Assembly (NCBI RefSeq): GCF_040581485.1
Contig: NC_090132.1
Location: 15,568,146-15,632,145 of the forward strand
Reading direction: 5' to 3'
DNA: 64,000 nucleotides
From: Linepithema humile
Lineage: Eukaryota > Arthropoda > Insecta > Hymenoptera > Formicidae
Below, in pieces: positions 50,763 to 63,600 of this stretch. The notes below the pieces were generated by a model, which had not been told where the DNA came from, ran no database searches, and was given only the letters and a program-made list of their open reading frames with translations. Position numbers and translations under genes: made by a program. Positions within the stretch are counted from its first letter, which is position 1; every line of letters starts with the position of its first letter.

Positions 50763-52577
50763 GCCTACGCAACGGCACGTATGTATATACATGGCGGAAC
50801 GATTGGCCAGTTGTATTCTACCGGGTGTATGTCCGGAAGTGCATGCTCCAATTACATTGTTCGTGCCCAGTGCGAAATTCATGCGCGACGTGTGTATGTG
50901 TGCGTGTGAGTGTGACCCTGCGCTCCGTAAAGCGACATAATGGAGAAATTAGTTAAAATTCCGACGAATTTCCTGCGCATCGACCAGTTGCAACTGTATC
51001 GGAATGGAGTTCAATTTTCTATCGCAACGCCGAAACATTCGTCGTTTAAATCTAATCCTATTTTTATTTAATGGTACATTAAATAAGAGAGATTGAAGAA
51101 TAGAAGATAGAGTTGTAGATGCCAAAGTGCAATACTGAGTTTTTCGAAAAACAAAATGAATTTTTTTTTAAATTTAATAATTTTCCAATCTTTTGTAGTG
51201 CAATTTGTGCTTTTATCGTCAAAATTCTTCTTTAAAAATAGACATTTAAATAGTGTGTATTTTATCAATTAAATATATATTGTCCCTAGCATATAAATAT
51301 AATATTACACATCGAATGTGATTATAAATATTAAATGCGCGTTTTAAAAATTGCCAGGCTCGTGGAAAATTAAAAACAAATGATAAACTTTCTCGTATAT
51401 TTCATATGAATAATAAACTTTCTCGTCATTTCCGATTCCGTCGTTTACATTAATATTAATTAATGCGTTAACGACTCATTAATGTTTCAGCGATGCTTCA
51501 CGAACGAGGGTGACGTGCGAGGACGGTGTCGTGTTCGCGGCTAATGACGACGTAGATGAATCCGAAAGCCGTGTACATATGGCGCCAAGGATCTTACACT
51601 TCGTTCGCGTGAGCAGAATCTTTGACGGCGAGCTGACACGTAATTTCCTCACCTTCTTCCTTCATTCCCGCTCGACTCCCGATCTCTAAGCCCGAGTAAC
51701 CAAGTAAGTTTCGAAGGAATCTGATCCAATCACTTGCGGTGGATATTCGATCGTAAGATCGAGCGATTCCTTTCACGAGAAATATCAGTTGAACCCGCGA
51801 GGAGAATAAATGAGGCAGATATAACATGGTCGGAGAAGTAGAAACATAATTAACTAATTAAGAAGTTGCGAGCAGCGTATTTACACAATGAAATCGGTGT
51901 CGTAAAAGACATCGCGCGTCGATCAGTTGCTCGTAATTATGCATTTCTTGCAACCAGATGAATTCATAAATAATTATATATACAAAAACTTCCTCTTCGT
52001 TCGGAGTGTAATTTTGGAAGAAGAACCGATTAAAATCTAATTGAAATCATTCTTGTTTCGTTCAGTCTCTGGCGTCACGATATTAGAGCTTATCGTTAGC
52101 GAAACCGGTATCTGAGTTTCGCTGAACGTACACATGAATTTTACCGCGTTGAAAGGGTTGGCGTCATCAGTGTCATATAATGATGGCTCGGAGTGACATC
52201 CCGGAGCGATTACGTATCCCGCGACCGGTGCAAATCGCGTCGAAAAGCGAATGTCAAATGTCGCTATGCATGTCGCACGCGATTATAAAGCAAAGTGCCG
52301 CGGCTGTTCTCGAGTGCACACAATCGCGTATCGCGCGTGTACTCGAGTAACATAATAGAGATAACATCCCCGAAGGCACGCTCGCTTTATCCGCTACACA
52401 GGACGCGCCGGTGCGCTTTGTGTGTCGCACTCTGCCTCTCGTCGTCGGTGAGTCGCGGGTGCAGAACAATATGTACAATGGCAACATTGTTGAAAGTTAA
52501 CCGCGCGATAGCGAATGGATTGCACTACGTGTGCATCGGAGATCTCTTCGGGAGAAAGAGAGAGGATTGGAAAGAAG

Positions 52578-52604
52578 GAGAGAGAGAGAGAGAGTGTGTG
52601 TGTG
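52578..52604. repeat. Compound (GA)n-(GT)n microsatellite
   Basis: About nine GA units pass directly into about five GT units. Confidence 0.85.
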
Positions 52605-55021
52605 AGGGAGGAGGAGAGGGAGGGGCGGGATTGATTTAAATTTCGGCCGCAAAAGCCCCCGGAGATGGGGACGAACCGCGAGAGTGAAACAGCGCGATTT
52701 AATTGCGTTCGCAAACTATTTTCGCCCTCAATCAGTTATTTCCTTCGCTCGAGTTCGAGGACTCTCAATGATCGCGGTGTGACCCGTGGCTATTTTTTTC
52801 CCACTCGCGCAATCGTTTCGGCAGATTGGAAATTGGCGCACGTCGCTTATGATACGTCGTATGTAAAGCGCTCGTAGGATAGCCAAAATTGAAATTTAAT
52901 CAGCGCCCGACAGATCAAAATCACCCGTGACGATCTTGTTAGATTCAATCAAATGGCAGATTTCAAAGCGCGGGCGAAGAAGCGAAAATATTTGCGAGAC
53001 GATACGTCGTCAATTTTCAACCAAGTCTTGAAAATACTCCACTTTTAAGAGTTGCTGCTGTTTAAACAAAATTATTTATAAATTATTACTTTATTCCTGT
53101 ATCGAGTCTGATTATATTTATAAATTAGTATCAATTGTTAATTCAGTGTCATTTGGTCACAAAGATCATTGAAAAATGAATATTTACAAAATTTATCTAA
53201 AATCTCGTTTTTATGTGACCTAAAATATAAAAATGGTTCTTGGCGATGCATTATAACGTTCGATACATCTCTGCTTATAGGTAAGTATATTGTTAATTAA
53301 TAAATAAAGGTATATAATAAATCACACTATGGCCGCGACAAGACATGTTAAATTCACGCTTATGTGTCGTTGATCTAAAATCATAATGGCACTTTGATTA
53401 CTAAAGAGCGTGCAACAGCGATGTCGCTGCATCCTTTATAAACATTCGAACAAGGCTATGAATTCTTAATGATCCGAAAAGAAAAACAATAAAAAGGCAG
53501 AGAGAACCAAATACCTAAAGCATAATAAATATAAAACTACCTTTGCACGGGCATTGAAAACGTGTAGCGAAAAGATTTAATACCGTTAAATTAGGATTCG
53601 ACATGCATTGAGTTATGATCGCGAGTGGAGAATAAAACACACGGCTCCGGGAATATTGAGGACGTATCGGCGATATCGCGGGAATATATGAACCGCAGAG
53701 ATAGCATAGATAAATGGACCACTTCATTAATGGATAAAGTGTTACGGCGGTAATCCTCTTGCCGCGTATATCCGCAGTTGGAACGCGAGCCAAAACTTTC
53801 CGCATGATAATTATGCAATATTGCGCGCGTGCGAGTTGCATTACGCATGTAAACGAGGCGGAGATGGTAAACACTTTACAGTTGCTGCGCCATAGAACAC
53901 TTCGGCCTCTCACTGCGGAAAATAGCTTCTTATTACGATAATGTAAAATACCAAAGTCGAGAGAAGTGAGCGTTTTTTTTTTTTATAAGCATGTATATCT
54001 TTTAAACAATCTTGAAAAAGTATAATATTATTACTCGTTACGTCGAAGATTGCATTGTATGAGGGAAAAGCTTGCGTCGCAACTTAAGCTCCAAAAATAA
54101 ATGTGCGCGGGTAATAAAATATGAAAGTTGCAGTAAACATGTGAAAACTTGATCGTCGCAGAACAGTAGTACATTTATCTGATAAAGAGGATCATCAGTC
54201 ATCGCCGGGTTGCATAAATCATCGGAAAGTTGGCGGCAGAACGATTTGTAACGTCGGAAACGGGGAGATCCCGTATCCTCTTTACGCCCGCGCTGTATTA
54301 TTTCCTCGCCGAGGGGCGAGGAGGGTGCGCGATTCCGAGAAACGGTGCTTCATCACGTGAGCGATAATTACTTGATATCAATCTAGAGCGGCGCCGCTAA
54401 GTGCCCAGCGCTATCAAAAAGCCGAACGCAGTAGCCCAGCCGCGATTTTTCGCGATAATAATAAATTTCCAGCTAAAGGCTATCGTGACCGCCGTCAGTT
54501 TCCTGGAACATCATTTGCTTTAAATAGAGCATTTGTGCGCGACGCGTCGCTCCAACGCGTGCAATTAGATTTAAACAGATGTTGTTTCAATCTCGCGACG
54601 CAATGAAAATTCCTACTAGCTAAAGCAGAGAGATATGTCTAATGAATTCAATTATTATTTAATAAGGTAGCTTAATTAATAAGATAACTAAGATATTAAG
54701 ATAAAGAGATAAGATAAATATTAAATTATGTTTTTCTTATATTTTCTCTCACATTTTATATAACTTGATGGAGCTTGCAAGAGATTAATATCTGAAAAAA
54801 CAATCGCAACCCTGTGTAATGTCGTGCGACGGAAACAGCAGTCAGGCAAAATTTAGTCTAACATATTAGTTATTCAATAAAACTGGATTGCACGAAGTGA
54901 AGCTTCATAAATCAATAGAATGCAAATCTGCTGCGGCAATTTATATCTGTCCTCGATATCGATGTAACGTTGATGTAACGGATGTTGGATTGTTACCAGC
55001 AGAACGTAATAAAGCGATGTA

Positions 55022-55047
55022 TGTGTGTGTGTGTGTGTGTGTGTGTG
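55022..55047. repeat. (GT)n microsatellite
   Basis: About 13 uninterrupted GT units. Confidence 0.9.
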
Positions 55048-56826
55048 AAATTGCAGTTCTTTAATGAAGGACTTACGAGAACAAAGTTTGACATTCCGTA
55101 TAATCGCCGTTATATTAACAAAGTATAAAATATTCGTGCGACGTTTGTCTACACACGAACAGTATTTAGAGAAAATCTGCAATTATTTAACTGGAATAAT
55201 CATTGCGCTCTCATTGGAAATGTTAATTTCCTGAAAATTTAGAATTTAATTCTTCCGTAACGTTTTAATAAATCGTTCAGAAAATGTTTGTTACATTTTT
55301 CGACAGCGACATCTCATTTAAATGACAAAGTTTTCGAGCACATTTAATTCTTATGTTGCCAAGTTTTTTTTCTGCGTTTTTAAAGCAACTGTTTCAATGT
55401 TATTACGAAAAGAGGCAGATGCCTTCTTATCTTAGACTTTATTTGAGAAGAGCTCCGTGCTCTCAGTCATCGTAACGAGAAATTGATACTGCTCATCGTT
55501 CCTGGGAGCACGGTGTATCCTTCGAATCGTTCGCGAACATACATGCGTTGCCGTATACAACTATTGATCTTGTATAGCGCTGTATTTGAGTTTCCACCTG
55601 AAAGCTTCAGATACCGCGACGCGTACATCACTTAACTCACCCTGTAGAAGGGGAAGATGGCATAAGCGGTACTGTGATGACAGTAATATATCAACTAAGC
55701 AACACTTACATTTTTCAGAAAAGCAGAAGAGAATAGAATGTAATGAGATAAATGATGAAGAGAAATGACAAAATATAATTCGAATATTAATATCGCCGTT
55801 TACGCATAATACACGATCTCGAGCCTTTCGGCGAACAGTCAACGAAAATTTCTTTCTCTGTTCTCTAATTTTTTAAGAGTTTGCTTTTATTTTTTTAATT
55901 CTGCTCGATTAGTGTTATTGTCGCATCATAGAAATTTCTTCCAACAATTAATTAATAAATGCAAGGGTGAGTTAAAGTTTTGAAAAAATTGCTGTAAAAA
56001 TAAATATTTTGTACAAAGATTCAAGCTCATTTTTCTACATAATCATCATGCGTTTAAACATGTTTTTTTCCAACAGTTCAACAATTTTAATGCCGCGAAA
56101 AAGAAAAATCTTTTGAATGAAAAATTACCTAGTCAGGTGCCGTAATTTTAAACTCGTCGTCATTAAAAGAGCCTTACTATGTGTCCCATGCAATTCAAAT
56201 CTGGCAGATTACCATGCGTTCGAATTATTAAACGATTTGAAAAAAACCGTACGAGTGGGAAGATGATTTTTTAATAACGATGAGCTTAAAACTGTTGCGC
56301 ATAACTGAGTAATTTTCCAATCAAGAGATGATTTTTCGAGGAATTAAAGGTATTGGCTACTTAAAAAGACATGGTATAATTATATAGAAAAACAATACAA
56401 TTTTTTAAATCAACGTATATTTTTTTATAACAATATTTTCGCGATTTTTTCACTCAACTTCGTAAGTTCCTTTAGTATCCTCGCGTATACACACACACAT
56501 ACACATCTCTAGTATCTATTATATACGAATTTCTGTTATTTGATCCGCAATTGATCGCCACGCGAGAACAAGAAGGGAAAACGAACGATAATACACGAGT
56601 TTCGCTCTCGCTTCTTTCTTCTTCTCATTTCCCGTATGGCATGCCACGAGATATCGGACCGAATCACGAGGAATAACCATTCAAGGAGGTAAGCTTTATA
56701 TACGATCAGATGCGGTAGCAATTTATTCCCTTCCGCTGCTGCTGTTCCCCACATCCTCTCGTATGGGACTTTTCTTCGAGAAAAAGCTCATTCAAGCAGA
56801 ACAACAAATACTATACAGAGCAATAC

Positions 56827-56893
56827 ATGAAACGTATTAAATCCATTGTATGAAACGTATAAATTCATTGTATAAAGCGTATAAATTTATTGT
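56827..56893. repeat. 22-23-bp tandem repeat, three copies
   Basis: ATGAAACGTAT(T/A)AA...CATTGT recurs at 56827, 56850 and 56872, with the third copy more diverged. Confidence 0.75.
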
Positions 56894-57620
56894 ACACATT
56901 TGTATGAAACGCTCGCGTGATTAAGATAAGAATTATTATTATTTTCTTTTTTATTTTACTTGTCACACGTGTCGTAGTAACTGTTCCACTTGTTTAGAAA
57001 CAAATTATTGATAACTTTCTTGCTTTTTAATTTCTGTAATGATGGCATCCAGAATCTCGCACAGCTCGCAAAGTTTGGAAAATGCATAAATTTAATTGCA
57101 AACAAGAAATCCAGAGCGGATCGTTGTGTTTCGTGACACGCGTTTAACTCATTAACTTTTTTGCTACGACAACATAATGCTATGCTGCCAGCAACTCTCG
57201 TTAGATTTATTATATCTTTTACTAGAATTCAATCTATTAATGCGAGTTAAACGTAAATATTACTCACAAATAAATAAGTATTACGTATCTCAATTTCACA
57301 ATCCACCGTTTTATATCGCAAATAAATATGCATACATCTATGTCATGACGAATGCATTGAATACAAGAGTCTGCGGAACGCGAAATACAGACCTTTTTTT
57401 GTTTCATGTCGCTATATCAATTTTTCGCTGAGTTATAGCGTTTCGAACATCCGGCGCGTGTATACATGAATAAATACAGGCGTGTGTGTATGCGTATGTG
57501 GGACGCATTCCTATTACGTAACTGTTACGGTGCTACAATCATGTAAATAACTACAGTATGTTTGCGGGGTCAATAGCATATGCGATCACCATATCACTGG
57601 CACCAGAGGGACGTCAATAA

Positions 57621-57856
57621 GGCCCAACGCACAACAGAGAAAATATTAGGAATAAGAATAAATATTAAATATTAGGAAGAGCAATTTGGAATTGTTTTAC
57701 TTCAAACAAGGGAATGGATTAATTATTTCTAATTCTTATTTCCTAATTCATAATACATTAATCCATTTCATTTTCTTGTTTTGAATATCAATTTCTTGTT
57801 TCTAATATTTAACATTTATTCTTATTCCTGATATTTTCTCTATTGAGCGTTCGGCC
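57621..57856. mobile_element. 236-bp MITE with about 60-bp TIRs
   Basis: GGCCCAACGCACAACAGAGA at the left is mirrored by the right end (TCTCTATTGAGCGTTCGGCC). The arms continue inward through AAAATATTAGGAATAAGAAT with few mismatches. The interior is AT-rich with no ORF. Confidence 0.75.
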
Positions 57857-59237
57857 TTGACCGAAATCACGTGGGCCCAGATCAAGCGACAGATCGATAT
57901 CTTTGCGTAGAAAAATTAAAACGAATTGAAACAAGTTTAATTTGACTGCTTTATATTTTATATAAAGTAGCATTATATTTTATTATTGCAATCGTGATTG
58001 GATTCATTACAGTATCTCATGGCTTTGTCGTCGCCGCTACCACTTGTGAAATACGCTCCCAATTCTTAATAGGTCAAGGTAATCAGAGGGATTGTGCGGG
58101 TCGTGTAATTAACTGATCGTGAGAAGAGAGAAACATCCATATATATTTTCGCCCTTCAAAGGTAGCGACTTTTTTAAAGGCTTTCGAAGCGTGTCTCGCC
58201 GGCACACATAACGTACAATACACAGGTACATGTGCGCGTCGAAATGTATGTATATATACATATTTCGCATATGCAGATCGCGCGGCGTGCGCGCGAAGAG
58301 ACGTGTAAGGGGAAAAGCGGCCGGGCGAGCCGTAACAGCTTGCCTAAATTCCATCTAAATTCAAAACAGGGCTGAAATTGCCACCAACAGGCGCGCAAGG
58401 GGATCCGCGACGCTTGCGACAAGCAACGGTTCTAGCCGGCTAGACACGTCGGGTCAAAGGCCAACAAGCACGTCCGCCCGCACCACCACTTTTTAAATAC
58501 CTCGCTTCTCTTCCCGTGTACAAGCTCACCCCGATATGGCGCAATATGGCATCACCACCAGCGGATGGAAAAAATAAGTTGCTTCTTCTGTAGAGAAAAA
58601 GGCGACAGGCACACCGGCGTCGTCTCGTACGCGCGACTGACGTTTAATTAAATTGCACGCTGTATATTAAGCGGAGCGAAAGGTGATGTTAAATGCACAT
58701 AATACAGAGAGAGCGTTCAAAGAACTTATGCTAAATATTTCAAGCATTATATTTTATGATGAAATCGGCATCGACGTTCCTTTATCGAAAGTATTGAATA
58801 ATCGACACTTCTGTTGAGTTGTGCGAAAATAAAGCTTTTTCACAAATTTCGAAGATGCAAGTGGGCTTTCAGAAAAGTTCTGTTTGTAAGTTTTTAGTTG
58901 CAGAGATTTTCACGTGAAAAACTAGAGGAAAAAAGCGCTGAGGATTTTGAAAAAATACGCTTTTATTTTGTTCTCTACAACAAAAATATTTTGAAACCAT
59001 AAACAGAAATATATACAGTGCCCGTAAAAGTTTAGACCAAATTTATAGTGTGTTAATGGAGTCCAGAGGGTGAAGAAAGTTTACATGAACCTGTATACGA
59101 AAATGCTTTATTAAAAAGTTATAAGCGTTCAAAGATTTACGAGCAGAATCGTTCTTCGTAACTCATTAGACGAAATCGCTGACTGAAAAATAAATGACTC
59201 TCGGTTATTGTTTACACATCATCTTTAAAAAAAAAAT
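57857..59237. other. Spacer with CpG-rich stretch and one transposon-end-like sequence
   Basis: 58020-58720 is CpG-rich with overlapping frames and no recognised gene. At about 59013-59045, TACAGTGCCCGTAAAAGT resembles the terminal repeat of Tc1/mariner elements; no mirrored partner was found, so this would be a truncated remnant. Confidence 0.4.
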
Positions 59238-59355
59238 GTCAACCGTACATGGTGTTCCCAAGCGGTCACCCATCTAAGTACTGACCATGCTCAACGTTGT
59301 TTAACTTCCGTGATCGGACGAGAACAGGTGCTTTAAACGTGATATGACAGTTGAC
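59238..59355 (-). pseudogene. 5S rRNA-like sequence, full length but diverged
   Basis: Read on the minus strand, 118 bases align end to end with animal 5S rRNA. Recognisable blocks are TTCTCGTCCGATCAC (internal promoter region), AGTACTTAGATGGGTGACCG and CGCTTGGGAACACCATGT. A T-run (59228-59237 as A on the plus strand) follows directly, as a Pol III terminator would. Several positions differ from the usual insect sequence (for example AAACAACGTTGAGCATGG where GTTAAGCAACGTCGGGC... is expected), and the ends pair as GTCAAC...GTTGAC. It is a single copy, not an array. It is therefore more likely a pseudogene or mobile derivative than a working 5S gene, though the promoter boxes look largely kept. 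Confidence 0.75.
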
Positions 59356-59387
59356 GAAAACGTTAAGTGTTTTTCAAAAACAAATGC

Positions 59388-59426
59388 GTGATCGCTTGGG
59401 AACATCATGTACCATTGACATTTTTT
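59388..59426 (+). pseudogene. 3' fragment of 5S rRNA with T-run, facing the full copy
   Basis: GATCGCTTGGGAACATCATG and the following bases repeat the last about 32 bases of the neighbouring 5S-like unit, on the opposite strand, again ending in a T-run followed by AAAG. With the minus-strand copy it makes a foldback of about 200 bp. Confidence 0.7.
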
Positions 59427-60686
59427 AAAGTTCTTAATTAATAATTAAACTGTAACATTTATTATCAATTATTATGTGAGTAATCATACTATTCTGATGA
59501 TATAAAAATGATTCGACAATATTTAATTCAATGCTGTTCAATGCTTGATCGTTAGCAAGTAATCGTTTTGAATCTCTTTCTGCTTCATTCGTCTTCTCTT
59601 TTGTTCGATTGCTTATTATTTGGTTGTATGACGTCACAAGTTTAGATAGCTCTGAACCATTGCAACATCTCGATTAGTAAAATTATTATAAAAAGTATAA
59701 CTTATTTTATCCAAAAAATTCAATTTAAAAAAAAATTAAATAATCCTTATTTGTATTATTGTAAAATGTTGTGAATGAATGAATCGTATTTGTTGTTAAA
59801 TTAACCGAGTTAAGCATCTAATAATAAACTTATATAAAGAATGCAATCTTTATTTCGAAAAGATAATTTCACATAGAAAAATTATAACAAACATCTTGAA
59901 ATGACTTGCAAGATTTTGTCTGTTTTTTTCATAAGTTTATTATACATGTATTAACTACTTATATTCAACGCAACTGATACAGTACACTGTAATTAATTTA
60001 TAAATAATTTTCAATTATCATTACACATTTGCACAATTATTTTCTCTGTTACTACTAAAAAATGTGAAGAAATTATAATAAATTTATTACATTTTTCATA
60101 ATGACTTATCTTAATCTATAGCGTAAAAAATCAGGAAGTTGAAATTCTGTTGTGTGAAGTTTAAATATATTATTAGAATATATATTATATTAGAGAAAAG
60201 ATCACTTTTTGATATTTAAAGATTATTGATTAGCTGTTGCTAATCAGAGTTGTGATGAGTTGTGACTGTCTCGTGATATTTGTCGCAAATATCAGTGTAA
60301 TTATAATTGCATAATTCACAATAATTTTTTTTACTTTTTGCAGTTTATAATAATAATAATAAACTCATTACTTTATTTCAATTCGATAATAAATTAGAGA
60401 ATTTTTGATTCTGAAAAATAAACATTGAATTTTATTATAATACATCAATATACCTAAATTTAATAACATCTTATTTTATAATTTATGCCTGTGCATATAT
60501 TTCAACATCCATGCTTCCAAAATAAATTATTATATTGATTATAGTTCGCTCAATTGCCGAGTTACAAAGATTTCCGAGTTAGAAAGATATAAAAATTGTA
60601 CAAGTGATTCTTTCTTTTTTTACAAAATATATTCTAATAATATAATTATACTCTCTCTCTCTCTAGCAATGTCATATATATTTTTT
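59427..60686. other. AT-rich 3' flank of brm
   Basis: Very AT-rich. Several TTTATT (AATAAA on the minus strand) occur, the nearest to the brm stop being 60431-60436. A short CT run is at about 60650-60664. The brm 3' UTR probably occupies the right part. No other gene seen. Confidence 0.5.
60431..60436 (-). terminator. Candidate polyadenylation signal of brm
   Basis: AATAAA on the minus strand about 250 bases after the brm stop codon. Others lie further out, so the one actually used is uncertain. Confidence 0.35.
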
Positions 60687-63600
60687 TTAATTGTCATCAA
60701 CATCATCATCATCATCGGATATATATTTTTTGGTAACCCTCTTTCGACGGCCACCCCTTCCTTCGCCTTTTCTCCCTTTCAGTTTAATTTTCATTCTTAC
60801 ACTAGAATCCGCATCTGAACCGTCTTCGCCATCTGCGTAATAAAAACAAAAATTGTAAAGAAGAAAAAATTAACATAATTGTTAACCTCACAATTATACT
60901 TGTTTAAATTTTAGCTTTTGTTGAATTACTGCGCAATGATATAAATGATAAAGATATATTTACATACCTTTATCGTCTCCGTCGGAATTGTTACCTTCCT
61001 CTTCAAGGCGCTGACGTGCATTTGTAAAAACGGATTGTAACACTATCGAGTCTTCGTGAATAAGAGATGCTTCTTCGTTATAAATTTGAGCATTCTTGCA
61101 AAGCTGCATAAAATCCTTCTCAAGCTCATCTAAATCGGCATACTAAAATCAGCAGAAGCAAAATCGTTGAGTTGAATGTCCGATAAATTTGTAAAAGAAT
61201 ATGTAATAATCAAATACTTACTTTGCCTTCCTCGATTTTCTGCAGCAGCTTATTAATAGTCAAAGGTTTCTTAATAATTTCATAATAATCTGGCAATTCT
61301 CTTCGAGAAGGTAATTTCATGAAAGGTTCACTTAATAATCGTCCATCGCTATTATCGGTGTAATTAACAACTAACATGATTAATTTTTTCATAGCCCGTT
61401 TGAGTTTAGGATCGACCAAAGCTCCGGCACCCCTTCGTTTCTTCGGCATAGGCTCATCGTCCTCCTCGCCCTTCTTCTTCCGCTTTCGCGTCTTTTTCTT
61501 CTTCTTATCGTCTTCCTCCTCTTCTTCGTACTCGGCGCCATCATCGTCAATCGCCTTCAACCACTCTTTCTCGGTTAAGCTGTCCGTGTAATCAACTTCC
61601 TTGCGTTGTCTTGAACCTCTTCCAAGGAATCTATCTTCATCTTCCTCGTAAGTCCATCTTTCCACCTCGTCGTCATCTTTGACCAACCAGTCAGGCAATT
61701 CAGCTTCCTCTAGTAATCGCGATTTGCGATTTGGACCCAATTTAGCCTCCTCTCTCCGCCGCTCTAAATCCAATTTCTGGAATGTTTCGAATTCGCCTTC
61801 CGTTCTGGCGATCATTTGATTCACAGTCTCATCATCGGGCACTTCGTTTTCTTCTTCGTCATCGGCATCGTCTTGATGCAAGATACTCTGAAGGAACTGC
61901 TGTCGCTCAGATCCAGTAGACTTCTGATCGAACATACCAGCCTGAATAACTTTTTCGTCCATATTTAACTTATATCTAGCTGCTGCTAATATTCGCTCTT
62001 CAACCGAATTAACGGTCATTAATCGAAGTACACGCACTTCGTTCTTCTGTCCAATTCTGTGCGCTCTGTCTTGAGCTTGCAGATCCTGTAAACGCATACA
62101 CAAACGTATTATTTTCAAGTTTAACATTAATTGCATATTACATTCTATATATTACGTACTTGATGAGGATTCCAATCGGAGTCAAAGATGATAACTGTAT
62201 CGGCGGCTTGGAGATTCAAACCAAGACCGCCAGCACGCGTGGACAGCAAGAAGAGGAAATATTCCGAGCCGGGATCGTTGAATTTCTTTAACAGATCTCC
62301 TCTGTCCTCCGCTTTCGTTGTACCGTCCAATCGCAAGTACATAAATCCTCGCCAACTCAGGTAATCTTCCATAATTGTCATTAACTGGGTCATTTGACAA
62401 AATAGTAACACTCTGTGATTAGTAGCCTTCAATTTGGGAAGAATGCGATCGAGAAGCTCGAACTTGCCAGACGCGCGAAATAGATCGGGACTGATAACAA
62501 ATGAAAGTCAAATAAATAATTCGTCACATGTAAATCGTTCGAAAGAAAAGATCGAGATAAATACCCAGTGATAACACCAGACCCTTGTGTGCCTACGTGT
62601 TCGCAGTATTTTTCTTCTATAGCTTGGAACATGAACGGATGATTGCATAACTTTCTCAACTGTACGATCGTATTCATAAGAGCTTTGGCGCCACCCTTGC
62701 CTTGCTTTCCCTTTTCTGATCCATCAGTTAGTAGCACGCCTTTACTCTGCATATGCCTGAAGGACAATTTTCACGTTAAGCCCAAGTTAATTTTATAATG
62801 TTACAGAAGAGTTTTATCATTTCAAAGGCAGATAACGTGATTACATACTTATAAAGAACCTTCTGCAGGCCGGACATATCGCATTTGATAATGTATTCCA
62901 CTTTGTCGGGTAATTGTGATTCCACTTCTTTCTTCAGACGCCGCAGCAAGAAGGGCCGCAAGACTTTGTGCAAACGGCGAATAATCAAAATAGTTTCTTC
63001 CTCGTTGAGTTCCACCTGCGCGACATCGCAACGTTAGATAAAAGTACATCGCGAAGCCTAAAATTGTGCTTTACGCTATGCAAAAATACTTGCTTTTTCG
63101 CCAGTGGTCGCGAAAGGAGCGTTGAACCATTGCTCGAAGGTGCTGCAGGATTTGAAGATCGAAGGCAGCAAGAAGTTCAGCAGAGCCCACAGTTCTGGCA
63201 ATTTGTTTTGCAACGGCGTACCGGTTAATAATAGTCGATGAGGAGCCAGATAGTGTGTATTCAGCACTTGCGTGAGTTTACAATGATGATTCTTCATTCT
63301 GTGACCTTCGTCAATGATCATGTATTTCCATTGCAATTTCGCTAGCACGCCCTTGTCTTTTATGACGTATTCGTAGGTCGTCAGCAGAACATTGAATTTC
63401 GTCGCTCGCATCTGTGATTGTATCGCTCGTCTGCCAGCCGGCGAACCTTTGTACGACACCACAACAACGCTCGGCGCCCATTTCTCGAATTCAAGGACCC
63501 AATTCGACAATGTCCTGGAAACGTATATTAAAAATGTAGCATGGAAATAAACTCTCACAAATATTGGCGCTTTGCCTCTCGATAAGTAAAGCTGAAACTT

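Larger units (their letters stand above)
50763..57620. other. Gene-poor spacer with CpG-rich islands
   Basis: CpG-rich stretches at about 50763-51030, 51490-52980, 53500-53960, 54060-54640, 55440-55860 and 56540-56770 alternate with AT-rich DNA. The frames of 60-132 codons over the islands overlap on opposite strands and lack domains. Microsatellites and a small tandem repeat are listed separately. Confidence 0.45.

Noticed and set aside
61376..61591. 71-codon plus-strand Ser/Phe-rich frame
   Set aside because: Exact antisense of the Lys/Glu-rich linker of brm.
62849..63049. 66-codon alternative frame through the brm exon next to the GC-AG intron
   Set aside because: It would be used only if the neighbouring GT donor were chosen; it destroys the helicase homology and ends in a stop.
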